Made by a program: the position numbers and the translations under genes. DNA of 64,000 nt, from positions 131,199,035 through 131,263,034 of the forward strand of contig NC_062222.1 of assembly GCF_902686445.1 (NCBI RefSeq), written 5' to 3'. Origin of the DNA: Sciurus carolinensis (lineage: Eukaryota; Chordata; Mammalia; Rodentia; Sciuridae). The notes under the pieces were generated by a model that saw nothing but the letters and a program-made list of their open reading frames with translations, searched no databases and was not told where the DNA came from. Positions 10,564-24,344 of this stretch are shown here, piece after piece. The stretch's first letter is position 1. Each line of letters opens with the position of its first letter.

Positions 10564-11188
10564 CAGGTTCTCCTTTCTCAACACAGCAAAATGAAAATGT
10601 GTGCACCCACCAAGAGGGCTTCAGGACCCTAGTCCCTTCCCAGAGAGCCAGACCACCAGCTGGCGTGTGCTCCTTTCCTCATTCTCCGCTTGAAAACGGG
10701 ACATTTGAATCATGCACACAGTTCTGGGCTTCAGAATTTGAGGCACGACACAGAGGTCTGCAGCTAAGACTCTGAAGGTCAAACCCGGCTCTATTCCAAG
10801 AAACAGGTGGGTGAAGAAAGAGGGGAGAAATCATGGGCCCCCTGGGTGCCCGCAGAGCAGACCGAGCAGCAGCATTCTACCTAAATCTTTCTGCAGCGAT
10901 ATATTTTTAAAGCAGGCATGCTTCACCACGACAGGAGAATTTCAGACATCGCAGGCTCTGGTTGCGGGAGAGCTTATCTTCTGCTTAAGGACAATAAACA
11001 ATCATCATGTTCTGCCAATATTATCTGCTTCCCAGGAGAAGGGAAATCATCGCATGTAAGGGGCAGAGGGACACACACCTCTCACACAAAAAAGGCTTGT
11101 TCTTGGGGTCCTGCTCCCAAGGGCCCTGTCCACTAGATTGGGAGCTTTAAGAGAGAACTTCTGGTGCTTTTCATCTTTCAATACTAGA
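10564..11188. other. Unassigned non-coding sequence
   Basis: Nothing recognised. The last 20 bases before 11189 form a pyrimidine-rich run ending in AG and could serve as a splice acceptor for the candidate exon that follows. Confidence 0.4.
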
Positions 11189-11308
11189 TTCACTATGCCA
11201 AGTCTGGCATCTCGTGGTCTGAAACATCTTCGGACGAGGAGGATGAGGAAGCGAAGGATCCTCCGAGCTGTCAAGACTGACACTCCATCCTCTTTCTACC
11301 AAAACTGG
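11189..11308 (+). other. Candidate exon (weak)
   Basis: A pyrimidine-rich run ending CAATACTAG precedes this segment, and CTG|GTAAGG, a good donor-like sequence, follows it. Inside, frame 1 reads an acidic stretch (…SETSSDEEDEEAKDPP…) to a TGA at 11279-11281. A second frame stays open to the donor and is Arg/Lys-rich. Five CpGs persist within about 70 bases, more than in the flanks. I cannot match either frame to a known protein, and 120 bp with splice-like ends can occur by chance. Confidence 0.25.
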
Positions 11309-12139
11309 TAAGGACACGGGGAGAAGCTTCCTCTGAATTAGCGTGAGTGGAGGTTAAGTCCTCCGTGTAACCCCTCCCCTGCGGTAGCTGGGCTTCAACC
11401 AAACCAGGGTGCTGCTCGAACCTGCACGCTTAAATTTCTCTTGGTTTAAGGTGCAAAAGTAAGGTGAGCTCGCAGCATTAGTCAGACCAGCACAGAGGCT
11501 AGCAATCGGCCACACTTCCTGACTTGCCTTTTGATTTGTCATGAACTTTGGATCTCTGATAAACTATTTGCTGACTCTGGATGTGGCCTGGTTTGTTTCT
11601 TTCCCAGCAGGGCTCCTGGAAAGCCCCATTTGGCCTGAGTCCCCAGATTCCCTCTGATCAGCTGTGTGTGACACGTCCCCATCCTGACTGGTGGCTGGAC
11701 CTCTGCTTGGACTGAAGAGGGGAAGGTTCCCAGGACAGTCGCTCGGGTTCTCCAAAGGTCCATCTCGGGTGACGTTCCCAACAGTCGTGCAAGCTGTGGG
11801 TCTCAAGGAACGCTTAATAAGTAAAGTCCCTGTCATTGCATCGTGTAGGTGTTGCAGAGAGCCTTTAAGAGGACTGATGGGGACCCACTTTAGAGAATTG
11901 TCTTTTACCATCTTGACTGCACGGCTGGTAACGGTTAGAATAAGAAAATCAGACAGCAAACAGAGAGAATGAAGAGAGAACGGGTGGGAATATAGAAGCA
12001 GGAGCTTTTGTAAACCAGGTTTGGAAAGGAGCAGAAAAGTGCCTTTCTGTCTGTGGGTAGAGGGAAGCTCAGACATCAGACGGCCATGGAGGCATGCGCA
12101 GCAGCCAACGCCCGTCTCCTGCTTTGATGAGACGTTAAT
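11309..12139. other. Unassigned non-coding sequence
   Basis: No gene or repeat recognised. A 209-codon minus-strand frame (11564-12193) starts within the CA repeat and has no domain that I can name. Confidence 0.4.
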
Positions 12140-12405
12140 AAACACACACACACTCTCATGCACACACGCACACACACACACACGCTCACACACACACTCT
12201 CACGCACACACACACACACACACACTCACACACTCGCACGCACATGCACACTCACACACTCTCACATGCACACACACACTCGCACGCACACACACACGCA
12301 CACACACGCACACACACTTGCACACACACACACTCTCATGCACACACACGCACACATACACACACTCGCACACGCACACACACACACACACACTCACACA
12401 CACAG
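12140..12405 (+). repeat. Compound CA-rich array, about 265 bp
   Basis: Long imperfect (CA)n broken by recurrent CTCTCATGCA, CTCGCACGCA and ACTCACACACT variants. Several multi-unit motifs recur, so part of the array is organised at a scale above the dinucleotide. The open frames through it (His/Thr-rich on plus, Cys/Val-rich on minus) are compositional artefacts. Confidence 0.95.
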
Positions 12406-13319
12406 AGCTTTCTGAACTCGGGTGTCCAGGTCATCTGCACCAGGCTGGTTGGCCCAGTGACTTGGAAGGCAGGCGGAGAGCCGGCGTGTGGAGGGGCAGA
12501 GCTGCAGCGCCCAGGACGTGGTGAGGCCCAGGTGAGGGGAGAGGCTCCCTGGCTCCAGCGGCACCGCACAGCATCCTGTCACCATGATGGCGACACAGAG
12601 GTCCCAGGAGCACCTTGATGGGCAGGCCATGCCGGACCTGTCAAGTCACCTTCAGAATGCGCTGGGAATGGCAGCTCGGCTCTCCTGAGAGGCTCGTGGC
12701 GGGGTTTCCAGAGAATGGTTGCTAAGGAACGTTGGAAGTAGCCATTCCAAATGAGCGGAGAGGATTTCGACGTTCTCCTCGCCTCCAGGAGGCACAAAGC
12801 TCCTGTGGCAGGAGAGGGGCTTCCACCATCGGGTGCGGACTGAGGGACCCGGGGCGCTGAGGAGCAAGCACCCAGGGCAGGCGGCCTCCACCCAGGGGGA
12901 GGGGGAGGCCGGGCAGGGTTTCCCTGGGATCTCGGGATCCTAGGCAGAAGAGGGTGCAGTGAAAGCGGTCACAGTGAGGAGAGGTCAAGGGCATCCCGGG
13001 GGCCGGGACGCCGGGTTCTCAGCTGGGGCAAAGCATGTGCCCATGCCGGTTTCCTCAGTTGTAAAATAAAATGTCATCCTGCAGTCATTTCTGCCTGCGA
13101 CGCTTTGTGAGTGTGTGTGAGTGTGAGTGTGTGTGTGTACAACGCCCTGGTCTATGCTGGGGTCATGCTTCGGGAAACACCAACTTGCTTTCCTCGGCGT
13201 ATGCCCTGACACCGTCCAATCCCTGTGGCTCTGGGGAGCCCTCAAAGGGACAGTATGAAGTATGGAGACGGCGTCCTGCTTCTCCAAGGCTGAGTAAGAG
13301 ACGCCTTCTCCCATCTTCA
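12406..13319. other. Unassigned sequence with a short TG repeat
   Basis: Moderately GC-rich and unrecognised, apart from a (TG)n-like run at about 13108-13138. A segment near 13040-13070 ('tttcctcagttgtaaaata') resembles part of a MIR core but is too short to call. Confidence 0.4.
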
Positions 13320-13470
13320 TCTCCATGGGCTGTGCAACCTGGGGCAAGTCACTTCTCCTCTCTGGGTTTCACAAAGATGGTACCTGTGCCCATGTATAGC
13401 GTTGGAATGAGGATTTGGTCACGTGTGTAAATCATTTGCACAGAGCCTGAGTCTGCGAGGGGCCGGCACA
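13320..13470 (+). repeat. MIR SINE
   Basis: Shows 'gtgcaacctggggcaagtca', 'cttctcctctctgggtttc', a spacer, and 'tttgcacagagcctgagtc' in MIR order on the plus strand. The 5' third is missing or too diverged to see. Confidence 0.6.
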
Positions 13471-13774
13471 CCGTGATCCTAGCAGCAAGGTCGTCGCCGT
13501 TGTCCTCACCATTGCCGTTGCTCCTCTCCCAGCAGGTCACACCTCCAACAGGCACACGCCACCTAATCGCCACTGCGCTTTCACTTTCCGGACTCTCCCA
13601 CTGAACGGCCAACTCCCAGGCAAAGTCGGGCCTTCCTGTCTGGTTCTTCACTCTCTCCTCCGTCCCCTGCTGAACACCTGGCTCATGGCAGGGGCTCGCC
13701 ACTCCCCCTGTTGGAGGAACGTGCAGTTTAAAGCAGAGGCTCTTAGCCCTGGCTACACGTCAGAGTCCCCTGGA
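13471..13774. other. Unassigned, possible hAT-type end near 13733-13770
   Basis: Mostly unrecognised. The stretch 'gaggctcttagccctggcta' followed by 'cgtcagagtcccctgg' resembles the terminal sequence of small non-autonomous hAT transposons found across mammals. The other end is not visible. Confidence 0.3.
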
Positions 13775-14020
13775 ACCGTGGCTTGGATGGGACTTGTCTC
13801 CTCCAAAACGCATGTTGGAGTTTAATCCCCGCTGTGAGAAATGAAGAGCGAGCGTGGACAATTGATCCCGCCCCAGTGTTTAGAGGTGGACCCTTGCGGG
13901 TGATTGAGATGAGACATCAGCAGGGAGGGGCCGCGACTGAAGCCTGGTGGCTTTATAAGGTGAGGGAGAGAGGCTAGGACCCACGTGCACACTTCTGTCT
14001 CTTGCTCTGCAACACCCACA
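13775..14020 (+). repeat. MaLR-like LTR fragment
   Basis: Has 'cctccaaaacgcatgttgga' and 'gtttaatccc' near the start, then 'ggtgattgagatgagacat' and 'gtggctttataaggtgaggg'. This is the layout of the 5' two-thirds of an MLT1/MST-type LTR. The 3' end is not recognisable. Confidence 0.4.
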
Positions 14021-15657
14021 ACAAAATCTTAGGTTTAAACCTACTATACAGAAGGAATGAATGGTAGAGAAGGGGAGGTGGGCCCTAGAGCAGGTCACAA
14101 AGCCATGGGGACAGAAGAGCTGCGGTCAGACCATCCTGCCCTGAGAGCTCACTGCCTCTGCCCACTGAACCATCCTGCCCACCCTGCTGCCTCCCCATGG
14201 AACACACCCATCCTCACCTGAAAAGGGAGCCCAAGACCCACTGCAGGAGTTTTTATTGTAGCTAAATCCACAGCCCTCAGTAAAGATCAATCTCAGGCCT
14301 TGCAAGATTGAGGAGAGAAAATATGCCTAAAATATATAAATAATTCAAGGCTGAGTTTATGCACGAGGCTGAGTTTTCTCCAGGCAGCGGTTTGTGTAAT
14401 CTCTCTTACCCTGCCAGTCGGGCTGCCTCCGTAGCATTTATTACTGCAGACAACCCGTTAGAAGCTGTTTTGATTTATGCAGCTACATTCTATTATGGAG
14501 GTACGGTTATAGCACACGGCGGCTTCTGCTGTGACATGGAAGGAGGGACAAAAAGAAGACAGTTGACGAAAGAACAGGAATAGCCATTTCTGCCAGTGCA
14601 GAAGAGAGCGAGGGAAAGGAGGCTACATTGATGAAGCATTTGATTCGCTTTCTGGAACACGAATACAGACCCCACACACGCACATGTACACTCATGTACG
14701 GCCACATGGGTTTATGGTGTCATCATGTCTGCATAAGGCCGCAAAGGTTCATCAAACATTAAGCACCAGCTTCCTCTTCTGGGCCAAGGAGACACACGGG
14801 TGAATAAAGTAGACAAAGCCCCTCCTCTCAGGACGTACTCCTGCTCCTGCCAATGCACGCCGTTGAAGAAGAGGCACCGCCATCTCTGGCCTCGCCCCAA
14901 TGCTTAGCCCGGGCCGATGTGCACTCAGCATGTGCCGAATGCATGCGTGGACACAGACAGCATCAGGAACCAGGTGAGACTGGACCACCAAGGTCCCTCT
15001 GCACAGCAACACTGCCTAAGAAGAACCACAGCAGACCTCATGTCACAATAGGCTCCTTGTTCTCACATCTAGGATGTCCTTGCTTGGCTGACTCACGTAG
15101 CTTGGAGGTGCTTCACAGCCCATCTGTTCAGCTTCTGCTGGGTTAGCCCTGTCCATGCATCGCTCATACCCTACAACGCTACAGCCTGGCGTGTCCCGAG
15201 GGGCATGGTGGAAGAATGGAGAGCAAGTAGAAGCTCACAGGCCTATTGCAGTCTGGACCTTGAGTCTGGTCACTGAGCTTTCAGTCTTGCATGATCTCCA
15301 CCATCTTGGACCAGTTGGACTCAACATAAAACATGCTAAGATTTGTTTGTTCACACAAACACCAATAAACTCATCAAGGATTCTGTGTCGTTCCTGTTGT
15401 TGGTCAGGAAGGAAGCTGCTTCTGGACCACAGAGAAGTCTGAGAACTCCACCTGCTGTTGCAAAAGCCTTGTCTTCCTACAGCGGCACCTTGCTGGGGAC
15501 CAAGGGAGCAGTGAGCAAGGGGGTAAAAGGCAGCTGGTTCCAGTCAACAGCGGAAAGACATGAAGTTCCCCGCTGGAAGGATGTCTCTCCCACCCCCACT
15601 CTACAAGGCCACAATCAGGCTCCCTCCTCACTCATTGTGCCCAAAATATCTGGATAG
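14021..15657. other. Unassigned non-coding sequence
   Basis: No gene supported. A part near 14745-14835 ('aagcaccagcttcctcttct' onward) may be a diverged L2-type fragment. Other short frames are uninformative. Confidence 0.4.
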
Positions 15658-16050
15658 AATAACTAAGAGGAGGAAAGGTTAACTTTGAGTTCATGGTTTC
15701 AGAGGTTGAGTCCATGTTCAGCCAACTCCATCACTCTGGGTCTGAGGCCTCCCCTCACTCTGGGCCCAAGGAAAGGCAGAGCATCATGGGGGAGGTAAGC
15801 TGCTCATCTCAGGATAGCCAGCAAGCAGAAAGAGAGAGGGAGATCAAGGATCCAGAGACAACAATGTAGAGCCCAAAGGCACACCCCCAGTGACGGCCTC
15901 CTCCAGCCACGCTCCACCTGCCTGTAGCTCCCTCCCTCATCCATTTAAATTAGGATGAACTTTCTGGGATACAACTCTCATGATCTAATCACGTCATCTC
16001 CTGCATTAGCACAGGAGCTTCTTGGGGACACGTATATCCAAACCAGAGCA
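15658..16050 (-). repeat. ORR1/MT-like MaLR LTR
   Basis: On the plus strand it reads 'ttcatggtttcagaggttga' then 'gtccatgttcagccaactcc', matching the reversed 3' half of rodent ORR1/MT LTRs. It ends with 'gggatacaactctcatgatc' and 'acacgtatatccaaacc', matching their reversed start. The 28.0-28.5 kb element has the same plan. Solo LTR, no internal sequence. Confidence 0.65.
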
Positions 16051-17505
16051 GTCATTCTACAGTTAAACTTAAAAAACGAGGGTCAAGTGGAAACCGACCC
16101 TGTGCTTCATGGGTTTCCAGATTCATGATATCCCAGTGCAGCTCTCTGGTAAAAGCTGGATTGGAGGCATGGCTTGGCTTTGAAGACCCGGGAGGGGCAA
16201 GCTGAGGCATGCAGAGAAGTCAGAGAGAAAACACAGGACTCTTCAAGCACAGGCTCCTGGGGCATGGGGCCAGCAACCGCAGGAGGGAGAACAACAGCCC
16301 ACTCCACCCCATGGCACCTTCTGCAGAGGGCTGGAACCCTCCTGGGGATGTGCATCACGCTGGGGAGAAGGCTGAAGAAGCCTTGTATGTCCAAGAAAAT
16401 GAAGGGTGGAGATGGGGACCTGCCTTTGAGGCACAGTGAGCTCACCTGTTGTAGCAGCCTTAGCACCTCATGTGTGTTAAGCTGGGACCCATAGACTGGC
16501 CATCGTCCCCTCATGACACAGAGTGAGGGTGGCAAGGGGGGGGCACTCTCCCTTCTCAGCATTCACCAATGGGAGGAAGGGCAGAAGCCCGCGGATCTTT
16601 GAAAAGATGCTAGAAGAAGAAGTGGGAGTCAGCACGCCATCCCACAGAGAAGCCAAGAAAAGAGCTGATAGCTTTAAAGGCTGGTAGAAAATACAAAATA
16701 AAGAAAATAAAAAATGAACAGCAGGCAGTTTGAGAAAGTAGTGGACAAGAAGAAGCTGAAAGCTAACGTGTTGGACAGATAGCATTTGCTGTGCCTTGGT
16801 CTCCTGGAATGTCAGCCTGTCTCTTAGGCACAGCTTGATGTGTGGGCCAGGGTTAGGTCCACAGGAGAATGCAGAGGCAGATGCTAAACGGGTCCTCAGA
16901 ACAATGCAGTAGCCAAGGTGTGAGCCAAATGGGAGGCGGGGGGCCAGAAAGGGGAGGGAGGAGACCACCAGAGAGGACAAAAGAGAGAGGACGGGGACTC
17001 ACTCAACACGGGCCATCTCCCCTTGCAGGTGGATGGCTACCTCCCCCAGGGGCTCAGGCAGACAGGATGGACAGTGTCCAAGGCAGGCTTCATGACCTCC
17101 TCATTTTGGTCTCTTTGTTCTCTAAAGGCATGCACAACCGCATTAGTATGCTCAGCAAAGGGCCTGCCTTTGTTGTGGCAGGTGCTGCAGGAATTCAGAG
17201 CAGCTGATGTTTCATAAAATCATGAGCCTGCAGAGAGCCCTGGGAGGTCAGAAACCCCAAGCCCTGCCCTGCACATCTGCTCCGTCAGTGGACTGATGCC
17301 ACAGCTCAGGAGTATTTTGAAAATCATGTTTATTGTACCTCATCTTATTTTAGGAGGGATATGCTTTCACGGGAGGAAGGTGGAGCATGCAATAGAGCAC
17401 ACAGAAGAAAAGAAAAATAATTTCTAATCTCACCACCAATGACAGTCCCTGCCAACACTTCAGACATTCCCTCTCCCTCCCCTCCACTCACAGGGTATGG
17501 AGATG

Positions 17506-17507
<2 letters not shown>
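16051..17507. other. Unassigned non-coding sequence
   Basis: No gene or repeat I can name. Overlapping frames on both strands (151 and 167 codons on minus, 106-112 on plus) have no visible domain. Confidence 0.45.

Positions 17508-17550
<43 letters not shown>
17508..17550 (+). repeat. (GT)n microsatellite
   Basis: About 17 uninterrupted GT units, followed by GCGCGCATGTGTG. Confidence 0.95.
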
Positions 17551-17669
17551 TGTGTTGTGAATATATAAAAAGTAAGTGGGACTTTCCCTATTATTCCAGA
17601 AGTGACAAATAAAACTGTCAATAAGGAGGCATTGAGTGTCACATATTCTCCATAAAACCAAACACCTTC

Positions 17670-18235
17670 CTCAAACCTTGAAGAGTGGGATAGGATGCAG
17701 CCATCCTACTTCTGGCTTTTTATCAAAGGAATTGAAATCAGCATCCCAAAGAGCTGTCTGCACTTCCAGGTCCATGTTGGTATGGTTCACATAGGCCCTG
17801 ACACAGAAACAATCTTGAAGTCCATCAGTGGGTGAATGGATAAGGAATCTGTGGCACACACATACACCAGAATATTATTCAATCTTAAATAGAAGAAAAT
17901 TTTTCCATCTGACATCATGGATGGACCTATAGAACATTATGCTAAGTGCTCTTTTCCAGGCACAGAAAGACAAATACTGTGTAATCTCAGTGTTATGTGA
18001 AATCTAAAATAGTTAAATTCATGGAACCACAGAACAGACTGGTGACTACGAGAGAGGAGAGATAGGGAGTGGGGAGAAGCAAGGGGTATGTCTATGGCCT
18101 GGATGGTGATCAGTCTCATGAGTGTACGCATACCCCCAAACGCATCAAGTCACCTGCATTACGTAAGTACAGCTTTTTACATGTGAATCAGATCTCAATA
18201 AAGTCATTTCTAAAAAAGTAAAAATGAAAAGGTGC
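17670..18235 (+). repeat. Old L1 3' fragment
   Basis: Contains reverse-transcriptase-distal L1 landmarks on the plus strand: 'aaagagctgtctgcacttcc', 'ccatcagtgggtgaatggat', 'atattattcaatcttaaata', 'catcatggatggacctatag' and the UTR part 'gactggtgactacgagagag'. It ends in an A-rich stretch near 18185-18235. It is 5'-truncated, and its reading frames are destroyed. Confidence 0.8.
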
Positions 18236-21200
18236 TTAAACCTCACTGCTACCCTCAACCAACATCCAGCAACACCAACACCCAAACTTCCCCTTTCTAT
18301 GAGAAGAGTGAAGAGAGGAGAAAAGGACAATCTCTGGTTATTGGGTGAAAATGCTGGGTGGCAGACTCTTCAAGAGTTAACCAGGGACTTATGAATATGG
18401 AAGGGGCTTTTCAAAAAATAACACAAAAATTTTGGGAACCTTCCAAGAAGGGAATTCTGACATCTCATTCCCTGGCTGTGCAGTTGATTAGACAGCAGCC
18501 TTGTTGATTTGCTCTGCTCCTTCCTGAGTAGGAAAATGGAGCCTTAGTAGGAGTAGGGCAGGGGATGGGCGGCCCTGGGGCAGTGGGCTTCTTCAGTCGT
18601 CAAGGAGAGTCAGTTCTGACCCCCACACAAGACAGCAGGTTGCCAAGGAAGAGGACCTGAGACCCAGGACATCCAGGAGGCATTGAGGGAGGTTGGAACT
18701 TGTCAACTAGAGTTGGACTTTCTGCAATTTCGGTTACCTCCCTTTTCCAGGAAGTCCTCTTCTCTGAAAATGTTGACAAGGCATCCCTTGGCTAGCTCCC
18801 ACACACAGGATTCATTTCTAGTCTACTAGGAACATATGTAAATATTAGAACCAAATTCTGCAATCACAGGCTCTTCCTAACATAATCCTCTACCAACATC
18901 TCTACTCCTGGATCAGGTGTGAGTGTTCATATTACCCAAATACCAAGAGAAACACGTCAAGTTCTCCAGTTGGTTTTTTTCAGTTCTTGATGTTTAACAA
19001 ACACACACTTCAGACAGGTCAGAGTTTATTTCTCTACCTCAGGTGATGCTGGGCTTGGTCATTGACAGAATTTGGCCAATCAGTTTTAGAGAATACAACA
19101 CTACGGCAATTCCGTGTGAAGATCTTAAGAGTACAACATCTTTCAGTCAATTCTTGTATTCCCATTCCTAGAAAACCATGTCCTGGGAGACCACCAGACC
19201 CAAAATGATGAAACAAACAGAATAGACTTGAACACAATCTTCAGTGAGAAGCAAGCCTGATCAAATCAGAGCTGAAGTAGATCTTTCCAGAAAACCCAGC
19301 TCTCCTGAAAATCTATGGTCATAATTGTTTATTGTAATAACCTAATGAGATCGTGATATTATTTGTTACACATCATTATAGTAATTCCTGACTAGTACAC
19401 ATTGCTTATAGTGAGAAGTAAATATTTATTTCTAAAAATTCTTTCTAATAGACTATCCCAAATAGCCAATTCTCTTAAAATGCTTTGAGTAGAGATGGGA
19501 AATAAACTAATACTGAGACAAGAAGTTCTTGTGATGTTTCCTTTGCAAGTGCTTAATTGATGGCTTAGCACAGAATTTTAGAAAATGATAATAGTTCAGG
19601 ATTTGTTGATTAGTTTGAGGACTGAAGTCCAGTCTGAGATGATAGAACAAGTTGTTTCCTATCTTACCTTATACATATAAATACACAATATGGATCATAC
19701 TATACAAATAGATTTGCAACCTACTTTTTTAACTTAAAATTAGATTTTAATATTTTCCCACGTCACTTAATTTATTTTAAATTACGTATAATCAATTTTT
19801 GAAAAAAATAAATAAACCCCGAGAGTCACTAAGAGTATCAAATGGAGGGAGGAAGTGGCAGTATAAAGCATTGGAACTTCCTTTCTGCCTCTGATGGTTT
19901 ACCCAGACACTCCAAATGCTCATGTCAACTGATAGAGCCTCAGTGTTACCCAGTCATAAATCTAGCAAGGACTGAAGTCATTCCACTTGTTCCTTTTGTG
20001 CATAAAGAGGGGATTAAATTATATTGAATTTAACTTAAATAAAAAGTGTCAAATTGAATTGAACTGTAGCCAAAACAAAAAAGAGGTGTTATATGAGCCC
20101 ATGCTAACTCCAGCAAGATGGTCCTCCAAAAACAAAACGTGGTAGTGTTTCTAAACAAGATTTTTTTTTTTTTACTTTCAACAGAACAAGTAAATAAAAT
20201 TCTCCAAATGTTCAAAGGTTTCTGCCCTCATCCTATGCCAGGTTTTAGACCTCCAAAGAAAATATGACAAATTTTGCTAAAAGGATTATGCATATTATAG
20301 ATCAGGTTTCTAAAACGAGTTGTAAATACAGTTGCAACTTTTCAATTTTTCCAAATATTTCGCCCCCTTCACATTCTACCACTGCCTCCAAAGAAAAACA
20401 ATTGCCTTGATTTTTTTTTCAAATGTCTTATCTCCCTACCTGTGTCCTTGGCTTCCAACATGACAGAGCTCCTTGAGTTCAGACCATCTACCTGAAAATG
20501 GACGACTATTCTCAAAGGAGTTTTTCTAAGTCTGTGTGTAATTGGCTGTAAAGCAGCCCCAAACCGCTTTGGGGTGAATGCTAAGGAATATAATATGGGT
20601 AGAACTGATGGCCTCGCATGCTTTCACCACTGATCTTTAGGACTGTGATAGGGAAAGTGCAGAGCTTCCTTCAACTGCTATGATACAATCATGATAACAG
20701 TAACAGCTATCAATTCATCAGTTACACAAGAAGACATGATCCTATCATGTAACTCATGACCAGAAACAGTCTGTAAGAGATATTCTTGATATCTGAACCT
20801 TATAGATTAAAAAAAAAAAGGGGGTATTAGAAAGGTTTAGGGACTTGTCTTAGAGTCCCAAGATGGTATGTGAAGGAACAAATGAGACTGCTCTTGCCTG
20901 ACTCCCGGACTCACACTCTGCAGCTACCAAGTTTAGTGTCTCAAACCCTATTTCTCTCTCAGCGAGAATAAGAACAGTGTTAGCTACATTGAGTTCTGCT
21001 GAGTAACTCTGCCCTTTATTGTTCCTTATAGATATGAATAATATGAATTTATTCCACACTAACATCCAAGAAATGCCACATTGTTTTATTTGCCTGAATC
21101 CAGGGAAGTCTATCTCTGACTGCAGTAGAGAGTGTGGCAGGAAGTCCAATAGAGTCATTGCTGTGGGGTCCTCCTCTTCTTGGGGTTGACAGTGTCCCAT

Positions 21201-23029
21201 CATGCTGAACATTGCAGATGGTCCGCTGTCCTTCACTCTGTCTCTGCTACCCCTAAACTGTGCTGCCTGGTGCCTCCATGGGTTTTTAACTGGCCACAGG
21301 TCATCCAGATAATAAATATAGACCAGGCCTCTGCCATTTTCAAGACCCCCCAAACTCTTTTCTCCCCCAAGACATAAAAATGCTCAGTGCCCATTTGTGA
21401 GCTGGTGTTTGGTGATCATTCTTCTGGGGTCGGTACTTAAGAACTAATACCTTCCACGTGAACATGGGGAAAAGGAGCGTCAGGGGGTGGAACACACTAA
21501 GGGGAATCTTAATCCACCCTGGAAAGAGAAAAGAACAATGTGTGTCATAAACCATGCATGGTGTCCGACACTCCACCATATTCTGCTCTACTGCTCCTAA
21601 AAACTACAAGGGAGAAATAATTATAATTGCTTTTTTAAATGAAAATACAAAAAAAATAGCTTTTTAAAATGAAAATACAAAAAAAAAATAGTTGTTTTAT
21701 TTTAATTCCCAAATCATATAGCTATTTCACTCTTCGGAGATAGCCTGAGGAAACGCGATAGCTGCTCTTGATCATAGTGACCATTTCTTTGCTCTGGGTC
21801 TGAACCAAGGTAGTACACAAGCACTTCATTTCCATCACTTTCCATAACGACTCTATCACTTTTCCATTGGTTCCACCTAGGAGATGTGCCACTACAACTC
21901 AGAGAAGCTGAACCTCCACATTAAAATCCAAGTCTGGTTCTGAACGCCACACAGCACGGCATCTCCTCAGCACTGCGGATGGAGTTGCAGCCCCAGGGGG
22001 GCTGGGGCTGTGAGAGTCGGGCCTGGAGAAGGACCAGGAGTGCTGCCAGGTATGCCTGGTGCTCGCTCAGCCTCATCGCCCGAGTATTTTGCTGTAATGA
22101 GTCACAGGACAAAAGGGCAGAGGGCTTGCTTGCTTTGTTTTGCTGTGGAATGAGAATAATTATTAGTCATCTGTGAGCCCTGTGGCTGTAGCTTAGTCAT
22201 CCAGCAAGGCTGGCAGATCACGCATTCCGAAGCCTCTGGCAGAGCCTCAAGCCACCTACAGAATCCTTGAACAACTTTCCAGGGCTCACGCTGCTGGGGT
22301 GGCTCTGGACACACTCCAGAAGCCACCCTTGTCAGCAGAAGGACACCCTTTAACCAACAGCATTACGAGAAGTGGTTCAGCAGCTCTGCCCCTCAGCCAC
22401 ACACACCTCTGGTGGACTTTCCAGCACAGCAAGACACCCGAGAGTTCTAAATCTCCCTGAGGGTGCAGGAATTTCATCTCTACTGTATTTCGTTGATTTT
22501 ATAAGAGATGCTGTTCTTGTGAAAGAGATAGGAAAAGAAAATGCAGCAGGCATATAAATGGGTAAAAATATAAAATTCTGATAAGAAATAATATGAACAC
22601 ACACACGTACACACACCACTTAAATGCCTTTGTGAAAAATGGAAGTCACAGTGAAGGTGGTGAGCGATTTATTACTTTGCTTCCCATTTGGAGTCCTAAG
22701 GTGTGCAACGACCGAGATAAACAAGACACGCTTGCCATCCCAGAGACCTCATATCTTAGTGGGACACAGAAATAAAATTTATGCAATCAAATCGAAGAGG
22801 CTATTATTAGCCCTGAAGAAAGACATCCAACCCAAACACAGTGGAGGGGTGGTCAGAGGGTTCAGAACTGCTGCTTGAGGAGCTGGTAGCAAACCCAGGC
22901 CTTTCCAATTCATAACCCTGTTCAGGATGCCATCTGCTAACATTGTCCCCTAACATTCCAGGTCACCGAGTCCCTGACTGAAGCTTTCATTCATATATAT
23001 TACGTCAGTAAAGATGCACCAAGCTGTAA
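18236..23029. other. 4.8 kb mostly unassigned AT-rich sequence
   Basis: No gene supported. Small items inside: a MIR-like stretch on the minus strand near 20830-20935 ('gtttagggacttgtcttaga'), a T-run at about 20161-20173, a roughly 31-bp tandem duplication at 21629-21690, and a short run (22595-22616) of CA-type repeat. The 167-codon minus frame at 20850-21353 has no recognisable domain. Confidence 0.5.
21629..21690 (+). repeat. Two-copy tandem duplication of a 30-32 bp unit
   Basis: GCTTTTTTAAATGAAAATAC plus an A-run (21629-21658) is followed immediately by GCTTTTTAAAATGAAAATAC plus a longer A-run (21659-21690). The two copies differ mainly in homopolymer lengths. Confidence 0.9.
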
Positions 23030-23215
23030 ATCACAGAAAACACAATATCAGGTAGAGTAGAGTCCATGTATCAGAGGGAAGGTGGGTGAGAGGGAAAGGG
23101 AAGGTAATGAGCGATGGATTGATCAAACTATGATACGTGCATGTGTGAATACGGCATAACAAATCTCACTGTTGTGTATGATTATAATGCACCCATAAAA
23201 AAGGAAAGAAAAGGA
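23030..23215 (+). repeat. L1 3' tail-like fragment
   Basis: The run 'gatacgtgcatgtgtgaata', 'ctcactgttgtgtatgatta', 'taatgcacccataaaaaagg', ending A-rich, resembles the 3' UTR tail of squirrel-type L1s in plus orientation. It is short and diverged, and the call rests on pattern memory. Confidence 0.4.
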
Positions 23216-24156
<941 letters not shown>

Positions 24157-24344
24157 CCCTTTCTTTTTTCTCTCTGTCATATATATGAGATGCAGACTCA
24201 TAATGTTCCTCATCATCAATACAATACCTTGTCATCAATACCTTGCGATATTCCATCTCCTTTGTTTCTAACAATCCAACTAGAATGTGACTTATTGAGA
24301 GTCCAGCAACACTCCTGGAAATTCATATGATAAAACTAACTTAA

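Noticed and set aside
11564..12193. 209-codon minus-strand frame
   Set aside because: It begins inside the CA array and overlaps plus-strand frames. Nothing in the translation resembles a known family.
19021..19240. Possible retrocopy end: AATAAA near a minus-strand frame of 67 codons
   Set aside because: I could not match the peptide to any protein, and there is no poly(A) tract or target duplication beside it.
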